Shown: positions 1 through 12,011 of the stretch, piece after piece
How positions within the stretch are numbered: position 1 is the first letter of the stretch
Layout of the letters: each line of letters begins with the position of its first letter
NCBI RefSeq assembly: GCF_000006405.1
Contig: NW_003206658.1
Span: 1,745,634 to 1,787,292 of the forward strand
DNA from: Perkinsus marinus ATCC 50983
Taxonomy: Eukaryota > Perkinsozoa > Perkinsida > Perkinsidae
Length of the DNA stretch: 41,659 bases
Direction of reading: 5' to 3'
Made by a program: the position numbers and the translations under genes
The notes under the pieces: generated by a model
Told to the model about the DNA's origin: nothing
Database searches by the model: none
Seen by the model: the letters and a program-made list of their open reading frames with translations, nothing else

Positions 1-875
1 TAATCCAATGAGTTGATGTGGTGGTGATGTAAGCCGAACCAGCGAGAACCTAAGCTTTAGCTTAGCAAATCGCTCAACGATTAGTCTTAGAGGTCCGCTA
101 ATAAGTTGGTGCATCATAGCGCTACTCGCGCTTCATCTCTCCCGTATCCATCAAATCGCTACAGCCAACATCTGTTACATTGCTGAGCGACAGCGGAGGA
201 ATCGCAGAGCAAAAGACACCTGCCTTCTTCCCAGAGCTCTCAGCGTCGTTCCCCACTAAGCATACGAACACACAAATGTATCAACTCACACGGAGTTTTC
301 TTGACCAAAGCCTCGCCAAAGAAGCCCCCCAGAGCATAGTGGGCATTTATCGTACGGATAATCCATCACGGCTAGAAACGGCCACACTATCTTCAACTAT
401 CTGACCTTTCGCATCGTCGGGACCAGGAGCTCGTCAGAAAGCCCACGAAACATGGTGCCCACCTACCATACTGATATTCCATCACAAGGAGGTACGGCCA
501 TCCTAAGTGACTATTTTGAACTGTTGACCGTCTACAGGACAACGAGGCCAATTCACAGTTATATCTTATTATTATTATAATCGATGAAATACATTCACGA
601 TGTACTTCGACCACACTTGAGTGAATCAATTCCAAATCCACTCAAGCCCTACACCAACGACTCACTAGATAGTTTACCTTCTTCGCGGTTAACTCTGGAG
701 GTAATGCCAGAGATTCTTAAACATCACATGATGAACCAAGCCCATGGCACTCATGAAGAACACAACAGAATCAACATTGCGAAATATCGAGCTCGAATAG
801 CTCAAATTATCCGAAGTGGTGCGACCTAATCGCAATAGTATTGTTGAGTGTTGATTGATATGTTATAAGAAACAT
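1..875. other. no confident gene
   Basis: Only short open frames (up to about 80 codons) are present on either strand. None has a recognisable motif, a plausible intron chain or codon bias like the genes further along. I see no repeat or RNA gene here. Confidence 0.5.
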
Positions 876-2034
<1,159 letters not shown>

Positions 2035-4327
2035 TCACTTCGCCACGCCCGCGATAGGGTACCGCTTTTCGTGCTCGAGCCCGAGCCTGGCCACGCAGCT
2101 CTCTAAGATATTATAATAGCGAACTCTCACCTCGTCAAATTGACGCTTGCTAACTTCCAACTTGAACTCTAGACGATCCCTACGCTTCCTCGCTTCGGCA
2201 TTCCCCTCGACATAGGTCTGAAAACTCGCTGACCGAAATTGTGAAACGGCCTTCCTCGTGCGCTACTCTCAACTTCTCGTCGTTTGAGGTCACTTCTCTT
2301 TCCAGCGCCAGAAGGTCGCTTTCTCGCGGATCCTGATGATGAGAAAACCAGCGTTGAATCGTCCATTCGTTGCACTTGAAAATGAATGTGCTGGAATAAA
2401 AGACTGAATGGGCAAAGCTGAAGTGCAATCGATATCATAGTGTTCAAGACTAATCGTGTAAAGTGAGTTATGGCCTTATACACTGCCCGACAGTAATACT
2501 GTATTACTAATACAGTATTCTGATAATGTGAGACTATTCATAAGCGGAGCGATGAATTGCTGGAAATACGGCATCCCAGCGATGACCCACCGTGCTGACG
2601 TCGATCTGGCAGCTGCTACGACGGCTTCGGGCCCCTTCACTGGTACACACCTTACACTGCAACTCGTCCAGGCTCAGTGCCAATAAGGATATCTCCTGAA
2701 AGACTAAGACTAGAGAACTCATAACTCAGAACCGCTGAGGGGTTGCTCATGTTTCGAGTTTGGCTACTATAATGAGCCTCTATAGAGCGACGGCCACCAC
2801 CCACCCGTTTCTCCGCTTGAAGGCCCTCCATACGAGCCGCCACCTTGCAGCGGCGACTCTCCAACCTCTTGTATTGATAAATATCCTCCTCCTTAGTAAT
2901 AGCATCGACTCGTTGTCGACATGCCCTTATCTATCAACACCAAGCATCTGCGTACCACACTGACCTTCCTTACCTCTTCAGTGACTGCTTCTCGATTCGA
3001 GTCCACTTCGCTGAGTATCGATGGCACCTAACAATGAGCTCACCATATGCTCACTCTACCATAATTTATACCATATGCTCCACCAAAACTGATAGAATGA
3101 TCCCCGACCAGAGAAGAAGACAATACCGACAGTTTAAACATTACGAGTTGAATTCTGATCGCCTCAGCTCTCATTCTCGATATACTGTTGAAAAACTTCA
3201 CAGTGCGGGCGAAAAAGATGGACTGGGCAGAGGGAGATGGAAGAAGGTAGAGAATCGACTCAATAGTTTGAGACTGTCACTTCATGGTTATCCCAGATGG
3301 GTGGTATCAGAATATGGCCCGTTTTAACCCATGGTAAAACGGTCAGATGGACGGCGTTTTAACCCCTGCACTGCCCACACCTCCTCTAGCATGCCCTTAA
3401 GGATCTCCCCATCGTGAGTTGCTGCCTCCAGTGCCTCCTCCTCAGCAACTAGCCGCTCTCTCACCTTCGACAGGTTCTCTCGAATTCCCTCCAGCGTCGA
3501 CGTTATCTGCCTGGTCATATTCGAGGACTGCAATTACAGGGTTACCTCCCGCCCGGTGATCTTCGCATCGGCGAGCTCCTGCTTCAGTCTGCGGTATTCC
3601 TTTCGACTCTCCCCTACTAACTCATCAACCTGCCGCTCCTTCGACCGGACCCGTTGCCGTAGGGTAGAGGTCTGCTAGGTAAGAGAGGAGGTCGCCAGTT
3701 CGATCCCGGCACCCCACCTTTTCTCTACGCTGTGTGAGAGCTCCCTCCCTGGTAATAAGCCATGAGTCTCGTTCTCTGAGCTCCCCTATTAGACGCATAC
3801 TATCAGCTCAAAATCAGAGACCACCGACCCGCAGTCCTTCTAGCATCTTCCAATGCTAGGTCCCATCCGCTCTGCTTGCTACGCGCCTCCCGACGAACCA
3901 CATCCAGCTCCCGACTCAAATTCATAACATGCTCTAGCCTAAGACTACATGCCCTATCTCCTCCCTCAGGGCACTGCTCACCCCTCAGCAGCTCTATCCC
4001 TCCGGCCCATCGCCATCCGAATCTTCCTTTCCATATCCCTACTAGAGGAGTCGAGTCGGGCCTGAGCATCCTACTGCATGGCGCCAATCTAAGAGCCACC
4101 CACCCGGCACTTCAAAAGCTGATCGCGGGCCCCACAGTTGCACGCTGCGTTGAAGAGTTTATCTTCATCAGCATCGAGCCTTTCCGAGGAGTTCGGACCT
4201 GCCAGTTGCCTCCCACTGGTGGGAAGCCCCCCCCCTTACCAGTAGGCCTATTGCAGCTTACTTCTGACTTCCACGCCACGAACCGCCCTGTGGCCTGGGT
4301 GCTCGCTACACTCTCTGTGGCATCCAT
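2035..4327 (-). CDS. multi-exon long coiled-coil protein, function unknown
   Basis: A chain of minus-strand exons joins in frame across short GT-AG introns. They start at an ATG at 4327 (MDATESVASTQ), which has an in-frame stop just upstream, and end with ...RYPIAGVAK and a TGA at 2035-2037. Well-supported introns are 2218-2266 (49 nt), 3672-3717 (46 nt), a 43-nt one near 3785-3830 and a 41-nt one near 3945-3985. The product is almost entirely Glu/Arg/Lys/Leu-rich heptad sequence, for example RLKQELADAK, RENLSKVRERL, LALEREVTSNDEKLR and RLEFKLEVSKRQFDEV. That predicts a long coiled coil, as in cytoskeletal, basal-body or centriolar proteins. The middle (about 2340-3320) is the least certain part of the model. 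No catalytic motif was seen, so the specific role is unknown. Confidence 0.55.
2495..2519. repeat. perfect inverted repeat, 11-bp arms
   Basis: AATACTGTATT, a 3-nt spacer ACT, then AATACAGTATT. The two arms are exact reverse complements and would form an 11-bp hairpin. It lies in the uncertain central part of the minus-strand coiled-coil gene, most likely intronic. No function is assigned. Confidence 0.7.
3655..3717 (+). other. tRNA-like sequence antisense to the host gene, mostly an intron
   Basis: The plus strand contains a B-box-like GTTCGATCC in a near-complete T-arm (GCCAG-loop-CCGGC), preceded by GGGTAGAGG, which resembles an A box / D-arm. The 46-nt intron 3672-3717 of the minus-strand coiled-coil gene is essentially the antisense of the tRNA 3' half. 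The 5' splice site (GTGGGGTGCC) falls at the acceptor-stem end. The acceptor stem does not pair, so this is not a working tRNA gene. Confidence 0.4.
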
Positions 4328-6129
4328 GTGGTACCTATATGTTGCCTATATGTGAGATAGTATATACCCCTCACGTATTGCTGCTTTCTTTCTTGCTCAG
4401 TGTAGACGATGACGTTGATGGTGAGGGCCGCCTCATATCCATAGTGATCAGAGACCTGCATCGGCCACCTACCGATCTGAATACCTCCTACTACTCTACA
4501 CAGGCTTCCTCCCATAAAGCTGCTCCTCCTCCCCTATTGTAGTCGAGGACCCGGTACTGCTACTCCTGAATCAGACATGGTAAACAGACTCTACTCGAGC
4601 CACCTCCCACCCCAGCAAAGAGGAGCCCGTGGCCCTCCGCACACCAGTGTAGCGTATCGGCGTGCTGTGGAGGATATTAGGTTGAGGCGCTGCTGATCCA
4701 TGAGGGCCCCTCTGGCGGGGATTCTGAGTCCCCCTTTCTCTCTCCAGCGGCCCCCCGCGGGAAGGTTCCAGTGCTGTCCCCTAAAGCCATCATGTCCCTT
4801 CCCCCTGGATACAATAGGACCTCTCACATGCACTGAAAGATCTCTTATGGTATTGTAGTTGACGAACGGTGTGTGGGAAATGCGTCTATCTACAGTTGCT
4901 CGCTCAGCACCGCTATCGTTGCTGGTGACCAGCAAGCGTCGCGAATCCATCGACTGTAGGGTAGGACAATGGCTCACCACCGAATTGACTGGACACAACA
5001 GGTCTCAAGTAGAATGTAAGTAGAGTATGCACCTCATCAATGCATGGCTGGAAGCACGAGACGAGTGATGGAGTTGTTTTCCAACATATAAGGTCATACC
5101 ACAACATGCTAGGCTCGGAGGCAAGCGGATGATATCCAAAAGAGAATATAGTATCCCGGGTGAGTTCCACTGCACAGTGATCCAAGCGGTTACCAAGTAG
5201 AATGGAGATTTATATGTCGACTACAGTGTGCAGATCGATAGAGGCCTCCAATGACTGCGTACTGACCCCCCCCCTCATACTACTGTTAATTCGCTTTCAC
5301 CTACCTCCATCACAGTGTGCAGCGACCCAGGTTGGTTCGCTCTTGGAGGTCGACAGAAGAGCGGCCGATAGATGTACTATAGCGGGGGCCTTACTTCTGC
5401 TACCCCGAAGGCCCTATTTATATCACCGAGAACAGATGCACCGCTTAGTGACTGAGCTGCTGAGCGAAGGTGAATGTGAATTGTGTTCACGACTATCCTA
5501 AACAACGTTGGTAGAAGATGTCGGGAAAGTCGTCACAAATCAAATTGACTTGGGAAAAAATAGCAACGATGATCGAGATGATGCACGCGAACGCAAACCC
5601 CCCGAAAATGTTGCGCGGATGACCTTCGCTCCGCCTATTCGGTGGTCGTCGTCCACTCGAGGGTGGCACTGGAGAGGAGTCGGTGGACCTTACGTCGTGT
5701 AGAGTGACTATGGTAGAAGAAGGGATATTGGAAGGGGCTTAGAAGTTTATTGTAGACTGTTGGGGTGAGAAGAGTGAATCTTGAGGTTAAGCGTGAAAGA
5801 TACGAAACAGGTCGGGCGGGCGTGGCAGTCGAACGCTGACGACTTGGCATTCGGCGTTTCTTGCTGGAGGAGGGTCATTTTATCCTTCAGCTCGCCGACA
5901 AGCAGCTGTCAGTAACCAACACTAGATCGTACGAGGGGCTTACTAATCTGAATAAGCGTTTTCGTTCGAAAGGAGCATTGAAGCCACTTTAGCTTTTAAC
6001 GCTAGCAGAATTCTCGAATCCATCAAGTTTCGGCCACCGCGCCGCCTGCCTCGCTTGAATCACTCGTATTCAGCTCATCTGCTGTTTTCAGTTGCTTATT
6101 CCCATATCTAACTAAAAGCGCATCCCCTC
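4328..6129. other. intergenic, no confident gene
   Basis: Several minus-strand frames, the longest 135 codons (4591-4998), and small plus-strand frames exist. None shows a motif or a convincing splice chain. TGCTGTTTTCAG near 6080-6090 is a good 3' splice-type signal just before the next gene. It could be a trans-splicing acceptor, if this lineage trans-splices as Perkinsus does. Confidence 0.35.
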
Positions 6130-7260
6130 ATGTCCTTGCGTGCCGAGATTGATCCTATGCAATCCGCGGGGTCTCTGGAACAACTTCCACAATCGGCAGA
6201 TTCAGCCAAAACAACGAGCCTTCGGTTACCATCCGACGACCACCCTTCTACCCCTCGTAAGAGTCATCCTGTTGGGGAGCCGTTGTCGCCCGCTTCCTAC
6301 GCTGAGGCCGTGGCTCATGATACTATCCTTGGTGAACTGTCTGTTGGTTCGTGTACTACCTTAAACTGTGGCCGTGGTTGCTGGTTCGCCTACTCCAGCA
6401 GAGGGTGTCGAGAAGGAGCTGCCTGTGATAGATGCCACCATAGTGCTTGTGCTATACCGGCTGATGAGCAAAGGCGTCGTAACCGGAAGGAGAAATCTCG
6501 TCAAAGACCTTCTAAGAAGAAGCGTTCTAAGGCCTTAGCCCAGAAAGTGGCCGCGATGGAACATGAACAAGAACAAGGCGTGATTTCGGAGGAGAAACCT
6601 CAGCAACTGCAACAACAAGGGTCGCTGCTTCAAATCCCTCCAGTGTGTGATGAGAGACAGAAGGCTGATAATGGTCCTGATCGCGGAGTGGTGACTTCAA
6701 CAATTAGAGTGTCACCAACGACTTGTACTGCTGTTGGTGACTACCGTACTAGCAAATACACCACTTCGCCCGAGGAATCTTGCAGGGTCTATCCCCGTCC
6801 TTCGACACTCTCTTCATCTTCCATTGGTGGTGTGTCAGCTGCTACAGCTAGCTCGGAGTCTACTACTGCGACAGGCAGAAGCAGCCGTAGCCTAGTGTAC
6901 TCGAGTCCTGTCCGTTGTACCAGTGGTGATCTACCTTTTACGGGGTATTCTTCTATGAATGTTACTGCTTCTTCTGAGTCTACCAGAGATATTTACAAAC
7001 TGAAACAACAGAGAGCGCCGACCCCCAAGCTCAATGGCACTCCTTTTGGTTTGTCCTATGTCGAGGCCGCTTCTAACGCTATAGACGGCTATTGTGATGT
7101 GGTCACCAATGACTACCGCAGTAGCATGGGGAAGTCAAGCAGCGACCAATTGCCCTGCATGTTCGAGGGGTGGGCCGGTCTTATTGACGCTTTGGAGAAG
7201 ACATTCGGCCTCTCGGGCCCTGCCTTGGGCTACGGAGTCTCCCCAATGTCGCCCAATTAG
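6130..7260 (+). CDS. CCCH-type zinc-finger protein
   Basis: An uninterrupted 376-codon frame, unusual in this intron-rich window. Near residues 75-105 it has a clean C-x8-C-x5-C-x3-H finger (GCWFAYSSRGC....C...HH). Fingers of this kind bind single-stranded RNA, and the version ending in C..CH is common in dinoflagellates and their relatives. A very basic stretch follows (RRRNRKEKSRQRPSKKKRSK, about residues 116-135), probably a nuclear-localisation or RNA-contact patch. After it come a Gln-rich segment (QQLQQQG) and a long Ser/Thr-rich disordered region. Two short similar segments, SPASYAEAVAHD and LSYVEAASNAID, may be a repeated interaction motif. The first ATG was chosen because it opens the frame and sits about 40 nt after a TTTTCAG. 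The likely role is post-transcriptional regulation; the targets are unknown. Confidence 0.75.
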   Translation: MSLRAEIDPMQSAGSLEQLPQSADSAKTTSLRLPSDDHPSTPRKSHPVGEPLSPASYAEAVAHDTILGELSVGSCTTLNCGRGCWFAYSSRGCREGAACDRCHHSACAIPADEQRRRNRKEKSRQRPSKKKRSKALAQKVAAMEHEQEQGVISEEKPQQLQQQGSLLQIPPVCDERQKADNGPDRGVVTSTIRVSPTTCTAVGDYRTSKYTTSPEESCRVYPRPSTLSSSSIGGVSAATASSESTTATGRSSRSLVYSSPVRCTSGDLPFTGYSSMNVTASSESTRDIYKLKQQRAPTPKLNGTPFGLSYVEAASNAIDGYCDVVTNDYRSSMGKSSSDQLPCMFEGWAGLIDALEKTFGLSGPALGYGVSPMSPN

Positions 7261-9494
7261 AGCGCTTCGTTTTTGAGGATATTTCCTGACTGCACCTATT
7301 GTTGTGGGAAATGTCCTGGTATATGAGCCGGTGGCTGCTGTCTACCTTTTCAAGATGGATGTTCTGATGAGTGTAGCTGATACCATCTCAACTGCTGATT
7401 CCATAGAGGCGGAAGTTATCCACTGGTTTTTCCGCCCGACGATGGAGGTCTAATACGGTCTTAATCGTTACAGTGTAGTTATGGTTGAAGTACGTTGAGG
7501 TCGGCGAAGTTGGCTCGTCATTACTACTGCTATCACCGCTGTCGGTCCTATGTCAACTGTTTTAGCGTTGTTGTTGTCGTCGTCTTCGTCGTAGTCAACA
7601 ACAACAAGCATCTCATCTGGTGATGATAATAGTATCAGTAGCCGTAAAGGTTGCACCGATGTGTTTCAAGGGTGTAGTACTATCCTTCTTGTCTTAAGTA
7701 TCGTCTTACTTGAGGAGGTGTCGTTACCATATCCTTCACAGTAGTCGTCGTCCTCGTAACCATTTGTCTTGTCTGTTCTTTAAGTTAATCTATTTCCAAC
7801 TACTCACTCTTGTTGCTAGCTGCTATTACTACTGTAGTTACTGCTCGCTTTTCTCAATCATACGATCAATGGTCTCGCGCCACTGAGCACTTGGACCTCA
7901 CACTGTTATTCCTGTAACGAAGACTTCCCTATTTTCACTAGTGGCTTCACAATTGTTCTTTGCCAATGAAGCCAGGATGATATCTCGATCTAGGAGTAGT
8001 ATATCACGTAAACGTGGGCCTTTTCGAGATCACCCCCTCAGTGGGAAGACATCGGCTATTGGCATTGAACTTTGCAAGTGTCGCCACCTCTGTTGCTTGT
8101 ACTGTATCCCGCTGTGGTCTTCTCTATATCGTTGCATCGTCGATGTTGATGGGACTAGAAGGATCGCTCCGTGAGGATGCTCCCGAACAACTCTGTTATG
8201 GTGTTTTATGTAGTCTCCTCCGTATTATCGTCTCACACAATTTTGCCCACATAATAAGTGTGGCTTCCAAGCTCATCATCAAATTACCATCTGCACTAGC
8301 TCAAGGGCACTCTGTGCTCCGTGGTCGTCATCTATTGTGTAACTATTCAATCCGTCTTTGCTCTCGTCGTTTACTACGAGCTCTCTATTATCGTATGGTT
8401 GAGATGAGCCACTCCTGCCCATTGCATCAGTACACTCCTAGTGTATTTATTGCTCAATACTGCTACTATTACTGCTCTGTGGTGACACGACTATCATTGT
8501 TATTCTCCTGTCACCATCATCACTCAGTTCCATCGGCCATATTCTGATATAGGGCGTGTATCTAAGTACCCGAGCCCGCGAAATCGCTCTTTGGCGAGGT
8601 TACGTATTTACCGTCCGCTCTTTTCTGTGGCTTCTACTACCTCAGTGATCGTCGCTTATCCTTCTCGTCTCGCTGTCCTTACGTCCTACTACCTAGTGTC
8701 TATTATACCAAATAGTTAGTCAGCTGCCCATTACCACTACTCCTATTACTAGCATCACCTTATAATAAAAATTATCGGAGGTTCTTACACATGTTGCTCT
8801 GACAATTCCATACCTATTCCTACTGCTGATGGCTTAACCCGTTTCACTTCCTGATGGAGGTGTTGCTCGTAGTCGTCTTCGCAGTAGTGCTTGCATGTCT
8901 GAGTGATATTGTCCCTATATGATACCTCCGTGTCTTCTTATCTCTTTGCGGTTTCGCATGATGCATAAGGATCGACACTGATGACCAGTTTTCAACTACC
9001 GCTCTCAAGGGGATTCCGCTACTGGTTTTTCCTTGAGTGACGGCGTCTCTGTCTTCAGCAGCATCACCACTAAGTGTATTATATCAATCTATGAAAGCTA
9101 CTCGTTGTCAATTAATGGGCTCGGGTGAAGGCGAAGTGAACCGGAATAGTTCTCGTTCTTGTGGTAATCTCTTATGCAAAGGCTCAGGCGATATGTTAGT
9201 CTGCGTTCGTACTGTACGAATTACGATAACACTGAGACGTGTTATTGAGGGAAGCTTATCGGCTTACTATGAAGCACTTGACTCTCCGGCTCCAAGTTTG
9301 ATAATATAGGCGTTTTCGAGTATGTGCAGACGTCAACACGTTGTTGGGAAATATCAACCGCAGCGTGGTATATGTTGATAATCGTTGGAATATTCCATGG
9401 CTCGACAGATGTGCGAATAGTCGAATTGTAGTATTATCGTCACTATTGGCCCTACATGAACCCAGTCATTCACCGAACACAAAACAACATTGTT
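7261..9494. other. long non-coding stretch between convergent genes
   Basis: 2.2 kb between the stop of the CCCH gene and the stop of the minus-strand capping-enzyme gene. It is rich in pyrimidine triplets (TACTACTGCTATTACT-like), and open frames in it (for example 8014-8547) have odd, Cys/Tyr-rich composition typical of chance frames. It may hold long 3' untranslated regions. No repeat array or RNA gene was recognised. Confidence 0.45.
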
Positions 9495-11343
9495 TTATTT
9501 CTGCTTTTGCCGCTTCGCGTCATCATCGTCTTCTCTGTCACAACTGTCACTACTCTTGCTCCACCAACTCGGCATTTTACACATCTCGCAAACCTACACA
9601 CAGAATAACACCAGTAATCTGACTACACCTGCAAGACGTACTTTCTGTGTTCGGGCGTTCTTATGAATGTAATCGCTGAGCTCCTCGAAAGTGACCGAGT
9701 CCGCAATAGATTTCTTAACGCGACCAACGACCCTCTCGTCATTGGGAGATGTCCTGTCCGTTCGTATCTGTTAAACATAGGTAAGGAGTTGTTAGCCGAT
9801 GACCCTACCCGTTGGAACTGCCATCCGCCTGGTACCCAGTCGCCAGTTTCAACGTAGTGCATAGCGTCAGATGGAACCTGAACAGATACTGTTGTAATTC
9901 GTGGAGTGGAGCTCTTGAAGCTCACAAATGTGTAAGTGTTAGGATCCCAATTGCACTCGATTATCGCTCCGTTCACTTGCCGTGTGTTTTCGGTCAGCCA
10001 TTGCCAGTGAGGACCACTGCGGGACAACCAGATCCCTTGGAAAACTTGAACCTGTTCACCACCGTGCATGGAGATTTCATCGGAAGCTCGGCATACCCCT
10101 TCACTCGCTGCTAAGAGCTTTACATGAAACTCTTGCATTGAATCGCCCATCACAAGTTCGACAGCGAAATCTGCGGTGTTCATATGAGCTGGTTTCCACT
10201 TTAAAAGTTGCCGACACGTCCCTGAATACGATCGATAACTGGATAGCGTCTGAAGAGCTGCTTACCAGCGATATAGGGCGGCATCACTGGAGTGAATATC
10301 AACCCATCGCACTCATGAGGCAATCGCTTGCCGAAGTTCATCACAGTATCGCAGTCGGTTACCTGCTCATGTGTAGGATACGAGCAACTAACCGACGGAA
10401 GCTATTCTCGGACCTCGAAGAAATCTTTCAAGTACACTTGGAATGCATCATTGGCTCTCTTCTCCGGTGAGAGCTGTCGTCTAGGCATGAGTACTCCTTC
10501 TAGGAACTGAATGCAATTAGACCAGCAGTCCGTGAGTGTTGCTTTCCTACTGCTTGTAGTCGGCGCATTAAATTGAAGTCCCGAACGCATTGCCCATCGA
10601 CGGCTACAGCATCGTAGACTAAAAACCTACTTTAGGAGTCTACATGGCAAAAGAATGGCGCCACTCACCTCACGGTCTTCTCCTCGGTATCGTGACCATC
10701 CTCAACTACTTCACCATCGAGAAGCGTCGTGTTGATCATACCAGTGTGGTCCTTATTAGGCAAGTGCCTGCATGAGAAGACTCCTCTCTAGACGTGGTTT
10801 GCACATTACAGTTGGATTCGGTAGAAGTTGAAGCGCCGATCGACCAAATACACCCCTTGGGACTGGTTGTCGGTTATTAGCATATGACGCTCACCGTCAG
10901 ACTTCTCACCAATTACATACGGCCGTTGCGCTGAGGGCACATGATCACGACTTAGTAATAATGAAATTCCGGGACCAAGGCAGGTGGGTCCATGATTGCC
11001 TTCCACACGGAGCCGTGCGTTGCGCTGCCCCCATGACAACACACATGTTTGTATGTTTGGTCGCTGAGTTCGGGGTCATGAATAATTCTACTCTACGACC
11101 GATTTTCGCTATTTTTAAGACTCATACTACCCGAACTCGCCGAGAAATCAATTTTAACGCTTTTTTTAGTGGGAACAGCAGATGGACAGCCACCGAGGAT
11201 CCTGATGATATGCATTGCGAGGTGCCCTATTACGTACTAACATCTCGTAGATTCCGACGGCCGAAGCTGATTGGCTGAGAGCCCGGGAAGGTCTCCCTCC
11301 CCCACTTGCACAGATCCCACATGCTATGCTTCAGTCGCTCAAC
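9495..11343 (-). CDS. mRNA-capping enzyme guanylyltransferase (stand-alone GTase)
   Basis: Transfers GMP from GTP to the 5'-diphosphate end of nascent Pol II transcripts in the nucleus. Nine exons on the minus strand join in frame: 11238-11343, 10810-10930, 10669-10767, 10551-10626, 10414-10506, 10266-10362, 9809-10221, 9642-9767 and 9495-9593. All nucleotidyl-transferase motifs are visible: FPGSQPISF before the core, motif I EKSDGER (the Lys that carries GMP), motif III LLDGEVV, IIIa FLVYDAV, IV HECDGLIFTP, V LLKWKP, and in the OB fold motif VI RTDRTSPND. Seven of the eight introns are 41-51 nt; one (10931-11237) is 307 nt. No RNA-triphosphatase domain is fused on, as in fungi and apicomplexans and unlike animals. 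The 5' end is incomplete: the first exon may start at an ATG at 11322 or continue upstream. The tail (about 32 residues, acidic then KRQKQK) depends on the last inferred 48-nt intron. Confidence 0.9.
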
Positions 11344-11574
11344 CTAAGCATGGACGATAGACTTGTAGAGCAGGCCTATGAAATGAAGCCTGCCGAGTAC
11401 CCTACACCCCACGGCTTTACAAAGATGGAGGATTGGGTTGTATTCGAGCCTGCTGATGCCCACCCCCCAAAGAGTACCAATTTCCCTTCCGACTTCTCAT
11501 TGAGCTGTCGAGCCCCTATGTCCTTCTTCGAGACGCAAGAGGAGGCGAACATGGTGACAGAGGACGGCAACTAG
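11326..11574 (+). CDS. uncharacterised ORF antisense to the capping-enzyme 5' end
   Basis: An 82-codon frame with coding-like composition (DRLVEQAYEMKPAEYPTPHG, then FTKMEDWVVFEPADAHPP). It is open further upstream, through GLPPPLAQIPHAM, so it overlaps the FPGSQP exon of the minus-strand capping enzyme. I do not recognise the family. It could be an exon of an unidentified plus-strand gene, a captured gene fragment or chance. No signal peptide or membrane segment is seen. Confidence 0.3.
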   Translation: MLQSLNLSMDDRLVEQAYEMKPAEYPTPHGFTKMEDWVVFEPADAHPPKSTNFPSDFSLSCRAPMSFFETQEEANMVTEDGN

Positions 11575-12011
11575 TGGAGATGAATGCCCCCATTGCCTCC
11601 CACTTGGGCTACTAGCTAACTCAACAGTAGATGCACTGAGACAAGACTAGGTGGCGGAGCTTCAGAAAGTACGCAACGTGAGAATGTGCCTGGCCGGAGG
11701 CTAAGTCGGAGCCTGCTTCTTAGAAGCGAGTTGAAGATCAAAGACTAATCATCAATGACTCAGCCACTGCTGTAGCAATCCAATGACGAATCAAATGGGA
11801 TACCGCAAGTCTTCTTCATCGCACCGCGATAAACTCCAGTACCCCTACAGCGTGCGCCTGAAACGACAAGGTGCAGCAGCCCATGAAACGGCCTACAGAC
11901 TACTCGAGGCTAAAATAAAGTCCAAAGGCGGTTCTAACTATTCTAGTTCTGTAAACTACGGGCTGGTTCGCATCCTGTCCGATGACTGGTAACTTTCAGA
12001 TTCATCCCATT
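11575..12011. other. short intergenic stretch
   Basis: Upstream of the mucin-like gene. A 69-codon plus-strand frame (11783-11992) is open but unrecognised. No core promoter motif could be identified with confidence. Confidence 0.3.

Noticed and set aside
2218-2233. Apparent 16-nt GT-AG intron (and similar 16-18 nt candidates near 3535, 24925 and 33330) suggesting ultra-short introns
   Set aside because: In the best cases an ordinary upstream donor or downstream acceptor gives a 39-49 nt intron that also restores the frame (for example 2218-2266, 49 nt). The other cases lie in poorly resolved models.
8014-8547. 177-codon plus-strand ORF in the long spacer
   Set aside because: Odd Cys/Tyr/Leu composition from pyrimidine-rich triplets, with no motif and no splice context.
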